A stretch of DNA of 64,000 nt from Symsagittifera roscoffensis (taxonomy: Eukaryota; Xenacoelomorpha; Acoela; Convolutidae): assembly GCF_963678635.1 (NCBI RefSeq), contig NC_087068.1, positions 22,409,029 to 22,473,028 on the forward strand, written 5' to 3'. Below are positions 1 to 10,539 of the stretch, piece by piece (within the stretch, counting starts at the first letter, position 1; the number at the start of each line of letters is the position of its first letter). The position numbers and the translations under genes were made by a program. The notes under the pieces were generated by a model that was given only the letters and a program-made list of their open reading frames with translations, made no database searches and was not told the origin of the DNA.

Positions 1-350
1 TTAGTTCAAGTCTCAAGACTCCTCCGGATTCCTGAATCCGGGGAAATAACTACCTTATTTCCTCTCCGGAAGGCTGGTTTCCACTCTTCGCCGTTAGTGT
101 GAGTGGCATTGCAACGATTGTAGCGACACAATCGTTGCAACTCGGAGCGGTATCTGCTAATACTCTGCCGTATTTTTCTATTTCTTATCAACGTTTTTCT
201 CGCAACTATCGTCGTTGTTGTTTTCGCAACTTCTATCGTTGTTCTGTTTCTTTTTGGATTTCTTCCAAATTGGCCGTTTTTGACGTTTCTCGGATACTCT
301 GACGTCATCAGTTGAAATTTTGAAAATTTAAAACACCAGAATATTCTGAG
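1..350 (-). repeat. Element B 3' LTR, inner-to-5' part split off by element A
   Basis: This stretch is homologous to 63520-63850 of the solo LTR, and the homology resumes at 22379-22500 on the other side of element A. On the minus strand it is the continuation of B's 3' LTR, which begins with TGAGACATTCG at 22500. The rest of this LTR lies beyond the left edge of the window. It contains the palindromic-looking block CGATTGTAGCGACACAATCG, also present in the solo LTR. Short open frames here have no support as genes. Confidence 0.8.
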
Positions 351-866
351 TGTGCCAGTCGGTCATATCTGGAAGTTTGACCTTCAGGGACACAAAAATA
401 CGTGATTTTGGAGTGAAGTTTTATTTTTCAAAATTTCGAATGGAGCCTGTCATGCTCAGTTTTCTCGCAACAACTGAAAACGAAAAATGAAAAATCAGAA
501 AGACCGAATTTACAATTGCGGGAAAATACTTAAGAAAACAGCAGGAAATTGCTATTCGCATTTTCCAGATATAAAAATGAGACACAAGTAGAGCCGTCTT
601 GTCCTGAAGTGGGAGGCGAGATGGCGTTCGTGTATTTTGAGACCTAAGTATGGGGACGTTCTTATTTTCTAGAGTGGGGGGATATTTTGGTAGTAGCCTT
701 TAAGCTGTAACGGGTTCTAGTCTCATGTCGCAAGCGAACCGAATTGGCTCCGACCGTTCTTGAGGTAGAAAAACACAAGAGATAGTGTCCCTGACTCTTG
801 ATCCAATGGTTATGGGGCCTATTTTTTCTTAAGCCTCATATATGACCGAAGTAGGCGACTGTTACA
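351..866 (+). repeat. Element A 5' LTR
   Basis: It matches 21571-22378 at both ends: the first ~225 bases (TGTGCCAGTCGGTCATATCT onward) and the last ~235 (ending GTAGGCGACTGTTACA). It is shorter than the 3' copy (516 against 808 bases). It has the usual TG...CA ends and is followed by a primer-binding-like TGG after a short spacer. Transcription would be expected to start inside it, but I could not place a promoter by eye. Confidence 0.9.
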
Positions 867-877
867 TAGTGTTTTTA

Positions 878-893
878 TGGCGCTCCTGGGTGT
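878..893 (+). other. Primer-binding site (PBS), element A
   Basis: TGGCGCTCCTGGGTG begins 11 bases after the 5' LTR. The same block, with the same spacing from the LTR end, occurs in element D (minus strand, 53361-53376). TGG at its start would pair with the CCA end of a tRNA whose last bases are CCCAGGAGCGCCA. I could not name the tRNA with certainty. Confidence 0.75.
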
Positions 894-1234
894 TTTTACG
901 ACATCATGACTACGGAGTCGAACCCACTTGACACAGCTCCGGGCTGCATGCCCATTCTAGAGTACCGGTGGTACGGTTCAGCGGGAACGTGTAAACCTTC
1001 CGGTTGTACCGTGATAGCTTTTTAAGAAAACTTGAGAAAACTTCCTGGTACGCTCTCCGAACGAGGCCTAGCTAACCGAGTAAGGGGGAGTAACTAGGGG
1101 GACAAAAACACGAGCAAAAAGACAAAAAGCGAAACAAAAACAAGAAAAAAGTATAGAAAAGGAACAAAAACCATAAAACAAAAAAGACAGTGACTTTGAT
1201 GCCAGATCAGTTGGATCAAACCTTTATATTAATT

Positions 1235-1278
1235 AAATAGTATAGCCGTACTATTTTATAAGACCGATCGTTTCGATC
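1235..1278 (+). other. Pair of short hairpins in the leader
   Basis: AAATAGTA (1235-1242) can pair with TACTATTT (1249-1256) across a six-base loop. Just downstream GATCG (1266-1270) can pair with CGATC (1274-1278). They are candidates for RNA structure such as dimerisation or packaging stems. No conservation with B or C could be shown because their leaders are lost or diverged. Confidence 0.35.
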
Positions 1279-1370
1279 AATCTAGCAATCTAACCCAGTG
1301 ACTTCAATAAGGTGCCCGAGTCGGGGGCGTTGTTAAGGAATTTCAGATAGATTGCAACTTAGCCAGACCA

Positions 1371-1486
1371 CTAGGAGACTTGACTGGAAGAGGTGACCAG
1401 CCGAGTGGGAAAGTGGTTCAGAGGGACTGAGCCGAACCGCTAGGAAACTTGACTGGAAGAGGTGACCAGCCAAGTGGGAAGGTGGT
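1371..1486 (+). repeat. Tandem duplicate of a 47-base block in the leader
   Basis: The block beginning CTAGGAGACTTGACTGGAAG at 1371 recurs at 1440 with only a few mismatches (offset 69 bases). Each copy contains GAGGTGACCAGCC and ends AGTGGT or GGTGGT. No function can be assigned. Confidence 0.8.
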
Positions 1487-1760
1487 GCTACTGTCAAGTG
1501 CGGTGCACGTCAACGGAGACAACCAGCACGGGATCACTCCAAGAGGACGCACAGGGGTGTTCTCAAGTTGGGCAAGCGGGTAACGTTAAAATCCACATTA
1601 CATTATAGGAGATAAGTGTAAAATTGGATAAGCGGAGCCCCATTGTTTTGAGGAAGTTTTTACACAAGCAGGCCTGGAAACAGGTCTACGGTTTTCTCTC
1701 GAGAGGTTTAGCACCTGGCGCTTAAGGGATTTTTCGGCTTAAGAGGGGGGCTAAAGAGGC

Positions 1761-1771
1761 GGGAGGTAAGA
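1761..1771 (+). promoter_or_regulatory. Candidate splice donor in the leader
   Basis: GGGAG/GTAAGAA fits a general 5' splice-site consensus. It is proposed only because a conserved acceptor lies upstream of the accessory cassette near 12080. Such a pair would remove gag-pol, as retroviruses do for env. A second GTAAGA lies close by near 1810, so the choice is uncertain. Confidence 0.25.
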
Positions 1772-2224
1772 AGGGGGGCTGGTTAGGTTAGAGGTTAGCG
1801 GTTATAAATTGTAAGAAGGGGGGACACATTAGAGTAACTAATTGTTCGGCATCGTCGATTTAGTTACATTAGGTACCAGACATTTTTTCGGACAAAGATT
1901 GACATCTGTCAACCTTGAAATTTAGGTGAATTCATCTCTCTGTTTTTGAAATTTTTCCTGTTTAAATTTTTACATTTGGTGAAAATTTGTTGTTGGTATT
2001 TTAACGAACAGGTGATCACAAGATACCTGCGAGGAATTTAGGACTTCAAATAGCCTGAAACATCAAGAGGGAGATAAATACAGGGGGGTCAGTATTTGGG
2101 TTTTGGCCATTAAGATAGGGATTTTGGGAAAATTTTTACTAGAGCTCAAGTGGTGGTAAACGGTACAGTGGTTCAAGAGTCCCTACAACGAAGAAGAAGA
2201 GATCCTATATCCAGACACTCAGTG

Positions 2225-2720
2225 ACAAGTCTTGGGACAGTACCGAAGAAGTCTTGGGACATTGCAGTCTGGGGACAGTCTTGGAGCAACACGGTCTTGG
2301 GACAGTCTTGGGACGGTGCAGTCTTGGGACAGTCTTGGACCAGAGCAGTCCTAGTACGAAACAGTCTTGGGACACTAGTCTTGGGACAGTAGTCTTGGGA
2401 CAGTAGTCTTGGGACACTGGTCTTGGGACACTGGTCTTGGAACAGTAGTCTTGGGACACTAGTCTTGGGACAGTAGTCTTGGGACAGTGGTCTTGGGACA
2501 CTAGTCTTGGGACAGTAGTCTTGGGACAGTGGTCTTGGGACACTAGTCTTGGGACAGTAGTCTTGGGACAGTAGTCTTGGGACAGTGGTCTTGGGACACT
2601 AGTCTTGGGAGAGTAGTCTTGGGACACTAGTCTTGGGACAGTAGTCTTGGGACAGTAGTCTTGGGACAGTAGTCTTAGGGCAAGGGTCTTGGGACAGTGG
2701 TCTTGGGACACTAACAAGAA
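2225..2720 (+). repeat. Minisatellite, ~14-bp unit (GTCTTGGGACAGTA)
   Basis: About 30-35 head-to-tail units of GTCTTGGGACAGTA with an alternative form ending ACACTA. The first ~150 bases are less regular and the rest is nearly perfect. It lies in the non-coding leader of element A. Long apparent open frames on both strands here (reading SQDYCPKT-like units in reverse) come from the repeat and are not genes. Arrays of this kind change length easily by slippage during reverse transcription. Confidence 0.95.
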
Positions 2721-3007
2721 GTACTGGGACAACACTGAATAGTCTTGGAACAGTATAAAGAAGGGGGGTACTAAGAGTACTAAGACAGGTTGAAATAACC
2801 AATCGCAGAATCAAATTTTCTATCCAATCCTAAAGATCCGGTACTGTAGGGATCAAGAACATATAGAATTTTCAAAAGCTCAGGAAACGTTGTTTTTAGC
2901 AAATTGTAAATTTCTTTTTATAAAATTTTGTCAAAAGAGGTTTTAACCTTAGAGTAGAATTTTGTAGATAGTAATACTGTAAATAGGAACAATTGTAAAT
3001 AAAAATA

Positions 3008-5200
3008 ATGAGGCGGAGCAGGGTACCGGTAGCTGAAAAAAGATCTACCGAAGCGAAGACAAAGTATAGCTCGTCGCTACGTAAAACGACATCAATGGGT
3101 CCAAAGGTAACAAAGAAGAACTTTTCAGTTAGTATGGTCAACACGAGGAGTAATACGGAGAACAGAGCAAAAGAGGGCACGGAAGGGAAACAAGCAGAAC
3201 CCACCATCGAGATTGAACTAGAGACACCGGAGTGTGGAAAGAAAACGACAGAGTCAACTCCGATGCCCAATGCGGAAGAACCTAATCCGAAGCCCATGGA
3301 GTTCTCACCGATAGACAACGTGGAAGACACAACAGGCAACACGCCAGAAACGGCGAAGGACGAGTCTCAAGCAAAAAGAACGTCTTTTACTGAAAGATTG
3401 GAAATGATGCTCGGATAGAAAACGAGAGACGCAGCAGTGGAGGAGACGAAAGCCGAGAAAAGCAAAACATTCGGAACAGTATCCACGAGAACGACAGACA
3501 CCGACCAAAACGAGGATCAGAAAAAACCGGGAACAGCGACCGACTACAGGACAACAACGGACCATGGAACAGCTACTCTTGAGCTAAGTGGCTTGATGGC
3601 GAAGCTAGATCAGATAGACGAGAAACTGAAGCACAGCGAAGAGGATAGAAATGTGATAAGGAAGGAAATGAGAAACACAAACATGAGTACCTGGATAGCT
3701 ATATCCATCTAGCGAGAGCAACAGAGGAAAAACTTCAGCAGATGTCGGACAAAATAGACACCACTGATGAAGAGCGAGACAAGAACATCAGAAAAGACAT
3801 GCGAGAAATGAAGCAGCGATATGACGCAGTGAATAGCCAGTTGGGGAGTTTGGAAAAGAGAATGGATACGATGAGTAGGGACCAGGCTGAGAGCTCAAGT
3901 GCAATACAGACAAAGTTAGACGCTATCTTGAGGAATTCAACACCACAAGACAGGCCAGCGGCGGAGCGGACACAAGGTAATAGAGTTGACTTCGTGGAAC
4001 TACAAAGGAACAAACGACAGTCAACACCGTTACCAGTACCCCGGGAGGCTGCGAGTACGGCACCGGGGGGGGCAAGGCGATTATAAAAAGTGGAACAGCG
4101 AACACAACCAGTGGTCCAGGGGACTCCACGACTCACAACAACGTGGGACCGGATGCCATGACATGGGCAAGCACCTGGGAAATGATGAACAGGACACTAG
4201 AAGCCTTCGCCACAAGGAACACCGACTCGAGTGACAGAGGAATCAACAAATCCAGGAAAACTTTCAAGAAACCAAAAGAATTCAAAGATGATTCAGACGG
4301 ATGCATTGACACTAGGGTAGAAGTCATGAGGTTGCACTTGGAATAAGACAACTTGAACGATGAGAGGCAAGCATGCACAGCGATACTGAGCAACCTGGAA
4401 GGCGCGGCATTGAAATGCGTGGTTGCGAAGAAAGAAGAGGAACGCGATACAGCGGACAAAATCTTCGAAACATTGTTAAATCGATTCGGCTCAGGCATGA
4501 AGGGTCATCAATCGATTATGCGATTTGAAAAGAGAAGGCAAAGGGACGATGAATCGATAGACAGGTTCCTAGATGATCTTGAGAGCTTGAGAAAAGGAGT
4601 GACCCGGAAGAATCTACCAATCGAAGGAACTTCAGCATCGTCTCAAAGTTCATTGATGGGGTAAAGAGTGATGACTTGAGAACGATGTTAGCAACATACT
4701 ATACATTGTCGAAAGACAGTGCACCAACTCCAGAAGAGATGAGGCAGAAGTCAAGAGAATACATGCTAATGAAACCCAAGAAATACTCGTACTCAGACAA
4801 CAGGAATACGCAAGGGGGGAGTCAGTCACAAAGGTCGTCATGGTACAAGCCCAGAGATGACATGGACAAACGCAGATCATGCGCGAACTGCGGGTCAGCC
4901 GACCATCATGTGGCGGATTGCACGACATACAAACAGGGCATGAAGAGTTTGGGATATGCACCCGATGAGGAAGATATGAGCCAGATGGAGGAACACGAGT
5001 TCTATAGTGGCTTGATCATCAAAATAGGTGCAAGATGCTTCTTCTGCAACCAAGAGGGGCACTTCAGAATGGAGGACTGTCCGTTGTTTTGGGAGGCGGT
5101 CAAGAATCAAAGTCATCCGAAACACAAGTTGGCGTTAGCAGCGGTACAGAACCAGAGAAACAGACAAGGTGAATATGAGACGAAAAATCTAGAAAAACCA
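3008..5200 (+). pseudogene. gag: Element A gag region (broken)
   Basis: This is the structural polyprotein region, needed for particle assembly and RNA binding. The N-terminal part is hydrophilic and carries MVNTRSN near 3134, matching MVETRSQ in B and IVETRSQ in C. A coiled-coil-like charged stretch follows. A capsid-like part near 4140-4670 has NRFGSG and MRFEKRRQRD blocks that are conserved in B, C and D. Two CCHC zinc knuckles (CX2CX4HX4C) lie at 4880-4921 and 5036-5080, typical of nucleocapsid. The region is interrupted several times in this copy. Confidence 0.85.
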
Positions 5201-5459
5201 AGTGCGGAACTGCCGACGAAAACAGTGAAAGCTGTAACGCAATGTAATAGTGCAACAGGAGCCACGGCAAGGAACGCCCTAGAAATAAATTATGAGAAGG
5301 CGGCAGCGGAAGCTATCAACAAAGTGAAACAGGACCTGGCAGCGAAAGAAATAGAACAACGGCTGAAGCAAGAGATCAAAAGACAGAAAATGAACGAAGC
5401 ATTAAGTTGCTCACAAACAACACCAGAGGCTGTAGCGGGGTCGACAAAAAATGGAAACT

Positions 5460-6583
5460 GCAACATTGTAAAGATGGCTACAGGGAAGCCATTCGGCATA
5501 ACAAAGATTGGGGCAAGAATAATATCAATAATCACTGTGGGCGGCCATGAGGTAACGAGAAACTTGAGCGAACCAAGTGACCAGACAATAATGCACATTG
5601 ATGTGTTCGCAGATTACTTGAGTTGTATAAGCCCACAAACGACTTCTAGAGCATTGAGGGCACTACTCATGAGAGGGGGTAGCAAGTCGGTACGAGTTGA
5701 TAACAGGTACACAGAAGCTTATGGTCCACATGAGGTGATGCTAAATATAGATGGGATCAACATCTATACGAAGACAATGATAACATGTGATGAAGATCTA
5801 ATAAGGCAAATCTACGTGGGAAAAGAAGAGTTGAAAGTGAGATCGATTGGACACTGCGCCATGCTAGAGGAAGATGCAATGCACATCGGGACAGAGGCAG
5901 ATGTGACAGCACATGTGCTTGACATAAGTGGCAAGAAGACTCAGTTACGTGGGTTACTTGATACGGGAGCGGTCTTGAGTGTCATACCAATCGAAACTTG
6001 GGAAAGAATGGGCTTCAACAAAAATGATTTCACAGATTCAAGAATACGGTTGTCAGCTGCAAACAAAGGGGCGCTGCGGGTGTTGGGCAGAACGCCGATA
6101 ATAGCCCTGAATCTGGGAGAACGAAACCTGTGGATGAGTTTTCTTGTGGTAGAAAACCTAGATGAGTCTGACCAATTTATTTTAGGCTGAGACTTCATCA
6201 GGAACTTTGATGTAGCGATTGATCTAAACAATGCAATGTTCAGGGTACGGAACCCGGATAGGAGGTACGCAATCAAACCGGTAAATTTAATAATGGCAAA
6301 TGAGACCAAAGCACCAGTATTCTTGAGTAGGAGAGTGAGGCTAAAGGCGAACGAAGCGGCGATCGTAAGCTTACGAATGAAAAATTACAATGAACTAAGT
6401 GACAACAAGCAGGTATGCATAGTCCCAAATCCAAATAGTCAAATCGATGCTGTTTTAGGAAGATCCTTCTCGATAAAGAAGAGCGGTCTCTGCGTGAGTG
6501 TCTTGTTGAATACCCTTGACATACCAATCACGATACAGAGGGGGAGGAAACTGGGATATGCTTTACCCGTAAAAACTCGATAA
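5460..6583 (+). pseudogene. pol: Element A aspartic protease region (broken)
   Basis: The retropepsin active-site motif DTGA, preceded by two leucines, lies at 5960-5971. About 65 residues later there is an ILG strand, as in the family. The enzyme would act as a dimer and cut Gag and Pol into mature proteins. Upstream (from about 5460) is a conserved stretch, also present in B and D, containing VGGHEV and NLSEPS, which I do not recognise as a named domain. Downstream a segment with VLGRSFS is shared with B and D. Confidence 0.85.
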
Positions 6584-6779
6584 AAAATGACTGAAAACCA
6601 TAAACAAAATGAAGGTGTTGATTGTCCCAATCATAGGGACAAAATTTGTATCTTGAGACGATTGAAGAAAATAAAAGGTTCATCAGGTCTTGTGAAGTCA
6701 CTTAAGTCAGAGACAGACGATGGACTATCGAGCTGTTCGAATTTCCCGGAACGGCCCACACTAGATGAAATGCAGAGTG

Positions 6780-7760
6780 ATAAACCGGTCCTACCGGAAA
6801 TTGAACATTTAAGAGGCAAGTTAACGGACGAACAGCTCGAAGCCATCAAGGACGTACTAGAACGGAACGAGGAAGTTTTTTCAAGACACAAGGCAGACAT
6901 CGGGTGTTGTAATTTTGTTGAGCATGAAATAGATCTTGAGGAAAACGCAATACCGCACAGGGAGGGGGCGAGGCGCATGACCCCACACAAATCGGATGCG
7001 TGTAGAAAAGAGATTGAAACGCTACTAGAGTATGACATGATAGAACCATCCAAATCACCGTGGGCGTGTGGAGTAGTGATGGCCAAAAAGAAAGGCGACC
7101 AGTTGAGGTTTTGTTGTGACTTTCGATACCTGAACTCCGTCACGGTGAAGGATGCATATCCCATACCTAGGATTGATGAGAGTCTCTCGAAGTTAGGTGA
7201 TGCAAAATTTTTACGAGTCTTGATTTAGGCTCGGCCTTTTAGCAGGTACCACTCAGGAAGCAGGACAGGGACAAGACAGGGTTTGCCTGCGAGTTGGGTC
7301 TGTTTCAATGGAAACGGATGCCGTTTGGTCTTTGCAATGCCACTGCCACATTTCAGCGGTTGATGGCACACGCGCTGATAGGCGTGACGAAGAAGTATGG
7401 CAATCTGGTAATGTGCTATGTGGATGACGTGGTAATAGCGACACCCACACTGGAGGACCACATTGAGAGACTTGACGAAGTATTTGCGTGTATGAAGAGG
7501 TCGGGGCTGAAGTGCAAACCATCAAAGTGTGAGATACTCAAGGAATCGATAAAATACTTGGGCAGGATGGTGGACAGACACGGCATCAGACCAGATCCAG
7601 ACGCAGTAGAAGCAATTCTAACTTGGAAATCGCCAAAAACGGAACACCAATTGATGAGCTTCCTGGGTTTTGCAAATTACTACAGAGATTTCGTCAAAGG
7701 CTATGCAGACAAGGTTTATTCGATGCAACAGTTAATGAGACACAAGGGTAAGAAGTTCAC
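6780..7760 (+). pseudogene. pol: Element A reverse transcriptase (broken)
   Basis: The polymerase that copies element RNA into DNA. Visible landmarks: DMIEPSKSPWA and CCDFRYLNSVT in the fingers, RMPFGLCNATATFQ, then the catalytic box YVDD at 7417-7428, and LGFANYYR in the connection to RNase H. The order and the FGLCNA and YVDD forms are those of Ty3/gypsy enzymes. There is some interruption within the domain in this copy. Confidence 0.93.
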
Positions 7761-8240
7761 GTGGAACAACGCAGCGGAAGAGTCATTCCAGAGAATAAAG
7801 AAAGAGTTGTGCGAGGCACCAGTACTAGGGATGCCAACAGAGAAAGGGATGTACGTGCTGGATACGGACGCGTCGGTAGTAGCGATATCTGGAATTCTCC
7901 ACCAGGAACAAGAGTGGAACGGGAAGACATTTTTGAGACCAATAGCGTACGGGAGCAAAGTCCTAAGTGATACGGAAATGAAGTACGGGGCACCGAAAGC
8001 AGAGATGTTCGCGGTGGTTACCTTTGTCGAGAAATATAGAGCATACCTAGGCAGCGAGCCATTCAAGCTGCGAGTCGACAACAGGGCACTAAGCTTGCTG
8101 AAAACGTACTCAATGGACCAAAGTTACATTGGGAGGCGGAGAGTTCGCCTGGACGGATACAACATGATAATTGAGCATAGAACACGAGACAAACATCAAA
8201 ATGCTGACAGCTTGAGCAAAAAGACGGAGTTCTACGAGAG
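7761..8240 (+). pseudogene. pol: Element A RNase H
   Basis: This domain removes the RNA strand during reverse transcription. It shows the acidic set of the family: LDTDAS near 7861, an E in the AEMFAVV block near 8000, RVDNRA near 8075 and HQNADSLSK near 8200. It directly follows RT, as in Ty3/gypsy elements. The domain reads well in this copy although the element as a whole is broken. Confidence 0.92.
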
Positions 8241-9300
8241 AAAAGAACAGAGGGAGGCAGATAGACCTGAGAGCAAGGATGGCTTCTCCTTCATGGACAA
8301 GGAAACGTACGACAGTCTTCCACTCATGAGATGGTTGGACAAATCAGGCAAACCAATAGAAGATCACCCCGAATTACCAAAAGAAACTCCGGAGAAAACA
8401 ATCATGAAAAAGAACCGAGGGATGCCGATAGGAATAATGCTCAAGTCAAAGATCGTGAGGGAGACGCTCAAAGCAAAAGGCTATGATCTTAACCAGGTGG
8501 AGACGGGAGAGGCACAAATAGACGATGACTTAAAGAGGTTACTGGAGAAATTAGCAGATGACAAGCCCGTGATCCAAGAAAATAGGAAGGAGGAACCTGA
8601 GGTCACAATACTGCGAAAGAGCGGGATAGTTAGTGATGGAAGTACCTCGAAGGTGACTAACACTGATGGGAAGGAAGTGGTGCAGTCACTGGTTGAAAAA
8701 ATCCCGGCCGACATACTTGAACAGACTCGGGCTAGGAAAAAGAGAGTGGAGTTCAAGGAAAAGGCTGAATACCTGGGACTAGGTCAAGAGTCCGGGGAGC
8801 GGTCCACGTCCACGGAGGAAGGAAACACTGAAGGAGGAAATTTGTCCGGGGAGTATGAAATGTGGGATGAGGACTCAGAAGAGAGCAGCGACGATCAAGA
8901 TAGTCTCTGCATGATATTGGCAGAAGAAAAGATTAGACACCGTGACAGGGAATTACAAACAGATCCGTCCTCAGGAACCTTCAACTTGGACGTACAGGAA
9001 GTACGAGGAGGTGAAGAACTTGAAAGAATTGCAGTTTCGAGGAAACCATTCAGGGAACTATCATGTAACTCAAATGTCAGAACAAATCTGGTGCCGGAAG
9101 ATGACATGAAGATAGTAAAGAGGATAATATGCGTGAAGCTGAATGACGACATCCACAACCCTGGGGAAATGAATGGGCAGATCATGGCGCTGAAGGAACA
9201 TGTCAAGGCGAGATATAGGCTGTCGGACCTGATAAGAGCCCAGAAGAATGACAAGATGACAAGTAACCTCTCCAAATGAATCCGAAAGGGGTCCAAGGAG
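8241..9300 (+). pseudogene. pol: Long acidic spacer between RNase H and integrase
   Basis: About 350 residues lie between the RNase H end and the integrase zinc domain, far more than the usual tether. The sequence is charged and low in complexity, with acidic runs such as DEDSEESSDDQDS near 8870. The later part (KARYRLSDL, near 9210) is conserved in B, C and D. Two copies of the TCCGGGGAG motif lie here (8791 and 8844). It looks disordered. No domain is recognised. Confidence 0.7.
8844..8857 (+). promoter_or_regulatory. Internal polypurine-tract-like motif GTCCGGGGAGTATG
   Basis: GTCCGGGGAGTATG is the same sequence as the purine tract and first LTR bases at B's 3' LTR junction (minus strand, 22500-22512), and its first 12 bases match A's own tract at 21559-21570. 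A near copy (TCCGGGGAGC) is 50 bases upstream. It could prime extra plus-strand DNA synthesis, like a central polypurine tract. That function is inferred. Confidence 0.6.
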
Positions 9301-9387
9301 AAAGGGGAACTTGAAGAAGACAGCTACAAGATCCTGTGCCAGTTCTACAAGGAGAGGAAAGAGTTACTCTATCACACGGCTGACGGG

Positions 9388-10530
9388 GTGGTAGCATGCA
9401 AGAGAAAAGACGAGGAGAAGATATTACACAAACACAACCTCATCATATTACCGCAATTATATCAGACAGAGGTGCTGTTCAGATCGCACGACCAAATGGG
9501 GCACCAGGGGATAGACAAGGTGCAACAAAGAATACTTCACAGGTTCAATTGGCCAGGATTGAGGAAAGCTTCTGAGAGGTGGGTGAATGCATGCCTGGCA
9601 TGCCTGCAAGTGAAAGACCCAAGGAAGATGAAATTCCCACTCAAGTCGGTGGAAAGCTCGGAATTTAATGAAGTGGTGCAGATAGACCATCAGAAGATCT
9701 GTATGACGGAGTCGGGGTATAACCAGATACTTGTTATAATTGATCACTTCACAAAGCTGGCAGAAGCGGTGCCGTGTCAAACAGCTTCGGCAGAGGAGAC
9801 TTGTGACCACTTGATAACCCATTGGATATCGAGGTATGGTTGTCCAATGACTTTTCAGTCAGATAACGGCAAGGCCTTTGTGGGGGACTTGACTAAGGAA
9901 TTAATGAAGAGGTCACACATTGCTCAAGCACACTCAACGACTTACCATCCTCAGACCAGCCGTCTGGTAGAGAGACAGAATAGAACGTTGGTGAATATGC
10001 TGAGGGTATACTGCTCAAGGTACATGACTGACTGGGATAAATATCTGCCGCAAGTCGTAGGGGCATACAACAGTACTCAACACTCAACAACGGGCATCAG
10101 TCCTTTCATGATGTTGACAGGCAAAGAGAGAGCGATGCCCCTGACATTCTTTTACCCGGAATATGAAGGGAAGAGGACGTCGCCTCAAGCTTACGTGAAA
10201 GAAGCGATCAGGAGACAGCAGGAAATAAACGAGCTATGCAGGAGGAACACTGCGCAAGCACAAATGAGACAGCTCAAGAAATATGATGAAAGGATATTAC
10301 AGGCGAAGCCATATGAAGTGGGGCAGTACGTGTGGGTTTTCCAGAATGTTATACCGCCCAAAGGGACGAAGAAACTACTCAAGAAATGGAGAGGACCATT
10401 CATGATAACGGAAGTACATCAACAAGGACGGTTCTACCGCTTGAGTATTGGGCGAGCAGCACATTATGAGAACCTGAAGCCTCATGTCCCATCCCCAGAG
10501 GACTGGTGTATACCAAAGGACATGGAGGGA
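9388..10530 (+). pseudogene. pol: Element A integrase
   Basis: This protein inserts the DNA copy into the genome. The zinc-binding HHCC part is near 9470-9610 (HDQMGHQG and CLACLQ). The catalytic core shows VVQIDH near 9680, QSDNGKAF near 9860 and LVERQNR near 9965, giving the D,D,E triad. A C-terminal module with KKWRGPFMI near 10385 is the GPY/F type found in Ty3/gypsy elements and retroviruses. It is the best-preserved pol domain of the four copies. Confidence 0.93.
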
Positions 10531-10539
10531 TAAGAGTAC

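Larger units (their letters stand above)
867..3007 (+). other. Element A 5' leader, non-coding
   Basis: About 2.1 kb between the 5' LTR and gag with no convincing coding region. It holds the PBS, two small hairpins (1235-1256 and 1266-1278), a duplicated 47-base block, a GGGAG/GTAAGA donor-like site near 1765 and a 14-bp minisatellite. Runs of A-rich and then G-rich sequence (1110-1180, 1740-1820) are notable. Long structured leaders in LTR elements commonly carry packaging and dimerisation signals. That role here is inference. Confidence 0.7.

Noticed and set aside
98-302. Open frames in 1-310 on both strands
   Set aside because: The stretch is LTR sequence, repeated with many changes in the solo LTR without keeping these frames.
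914-924. GGTTCGACTCC on the minus strand, a match to a tRNA B-box
   Set aside because: The flanks do not form a T-stem or any cloverleaf, so it is not a tRNA gene. It is part of the leader region shared loosely with D.
2225-2720. CRISPR-like array
   Set aside because: Units are contiguous with no spacers, and the setting is an animal retroelement leader.
2205-2814. Long reverse-strand open frames rich in SQDYCPKT-like units
   Set aside because: They follow exactly from the 14-bp minisatellite and have no homologue in the other copies.
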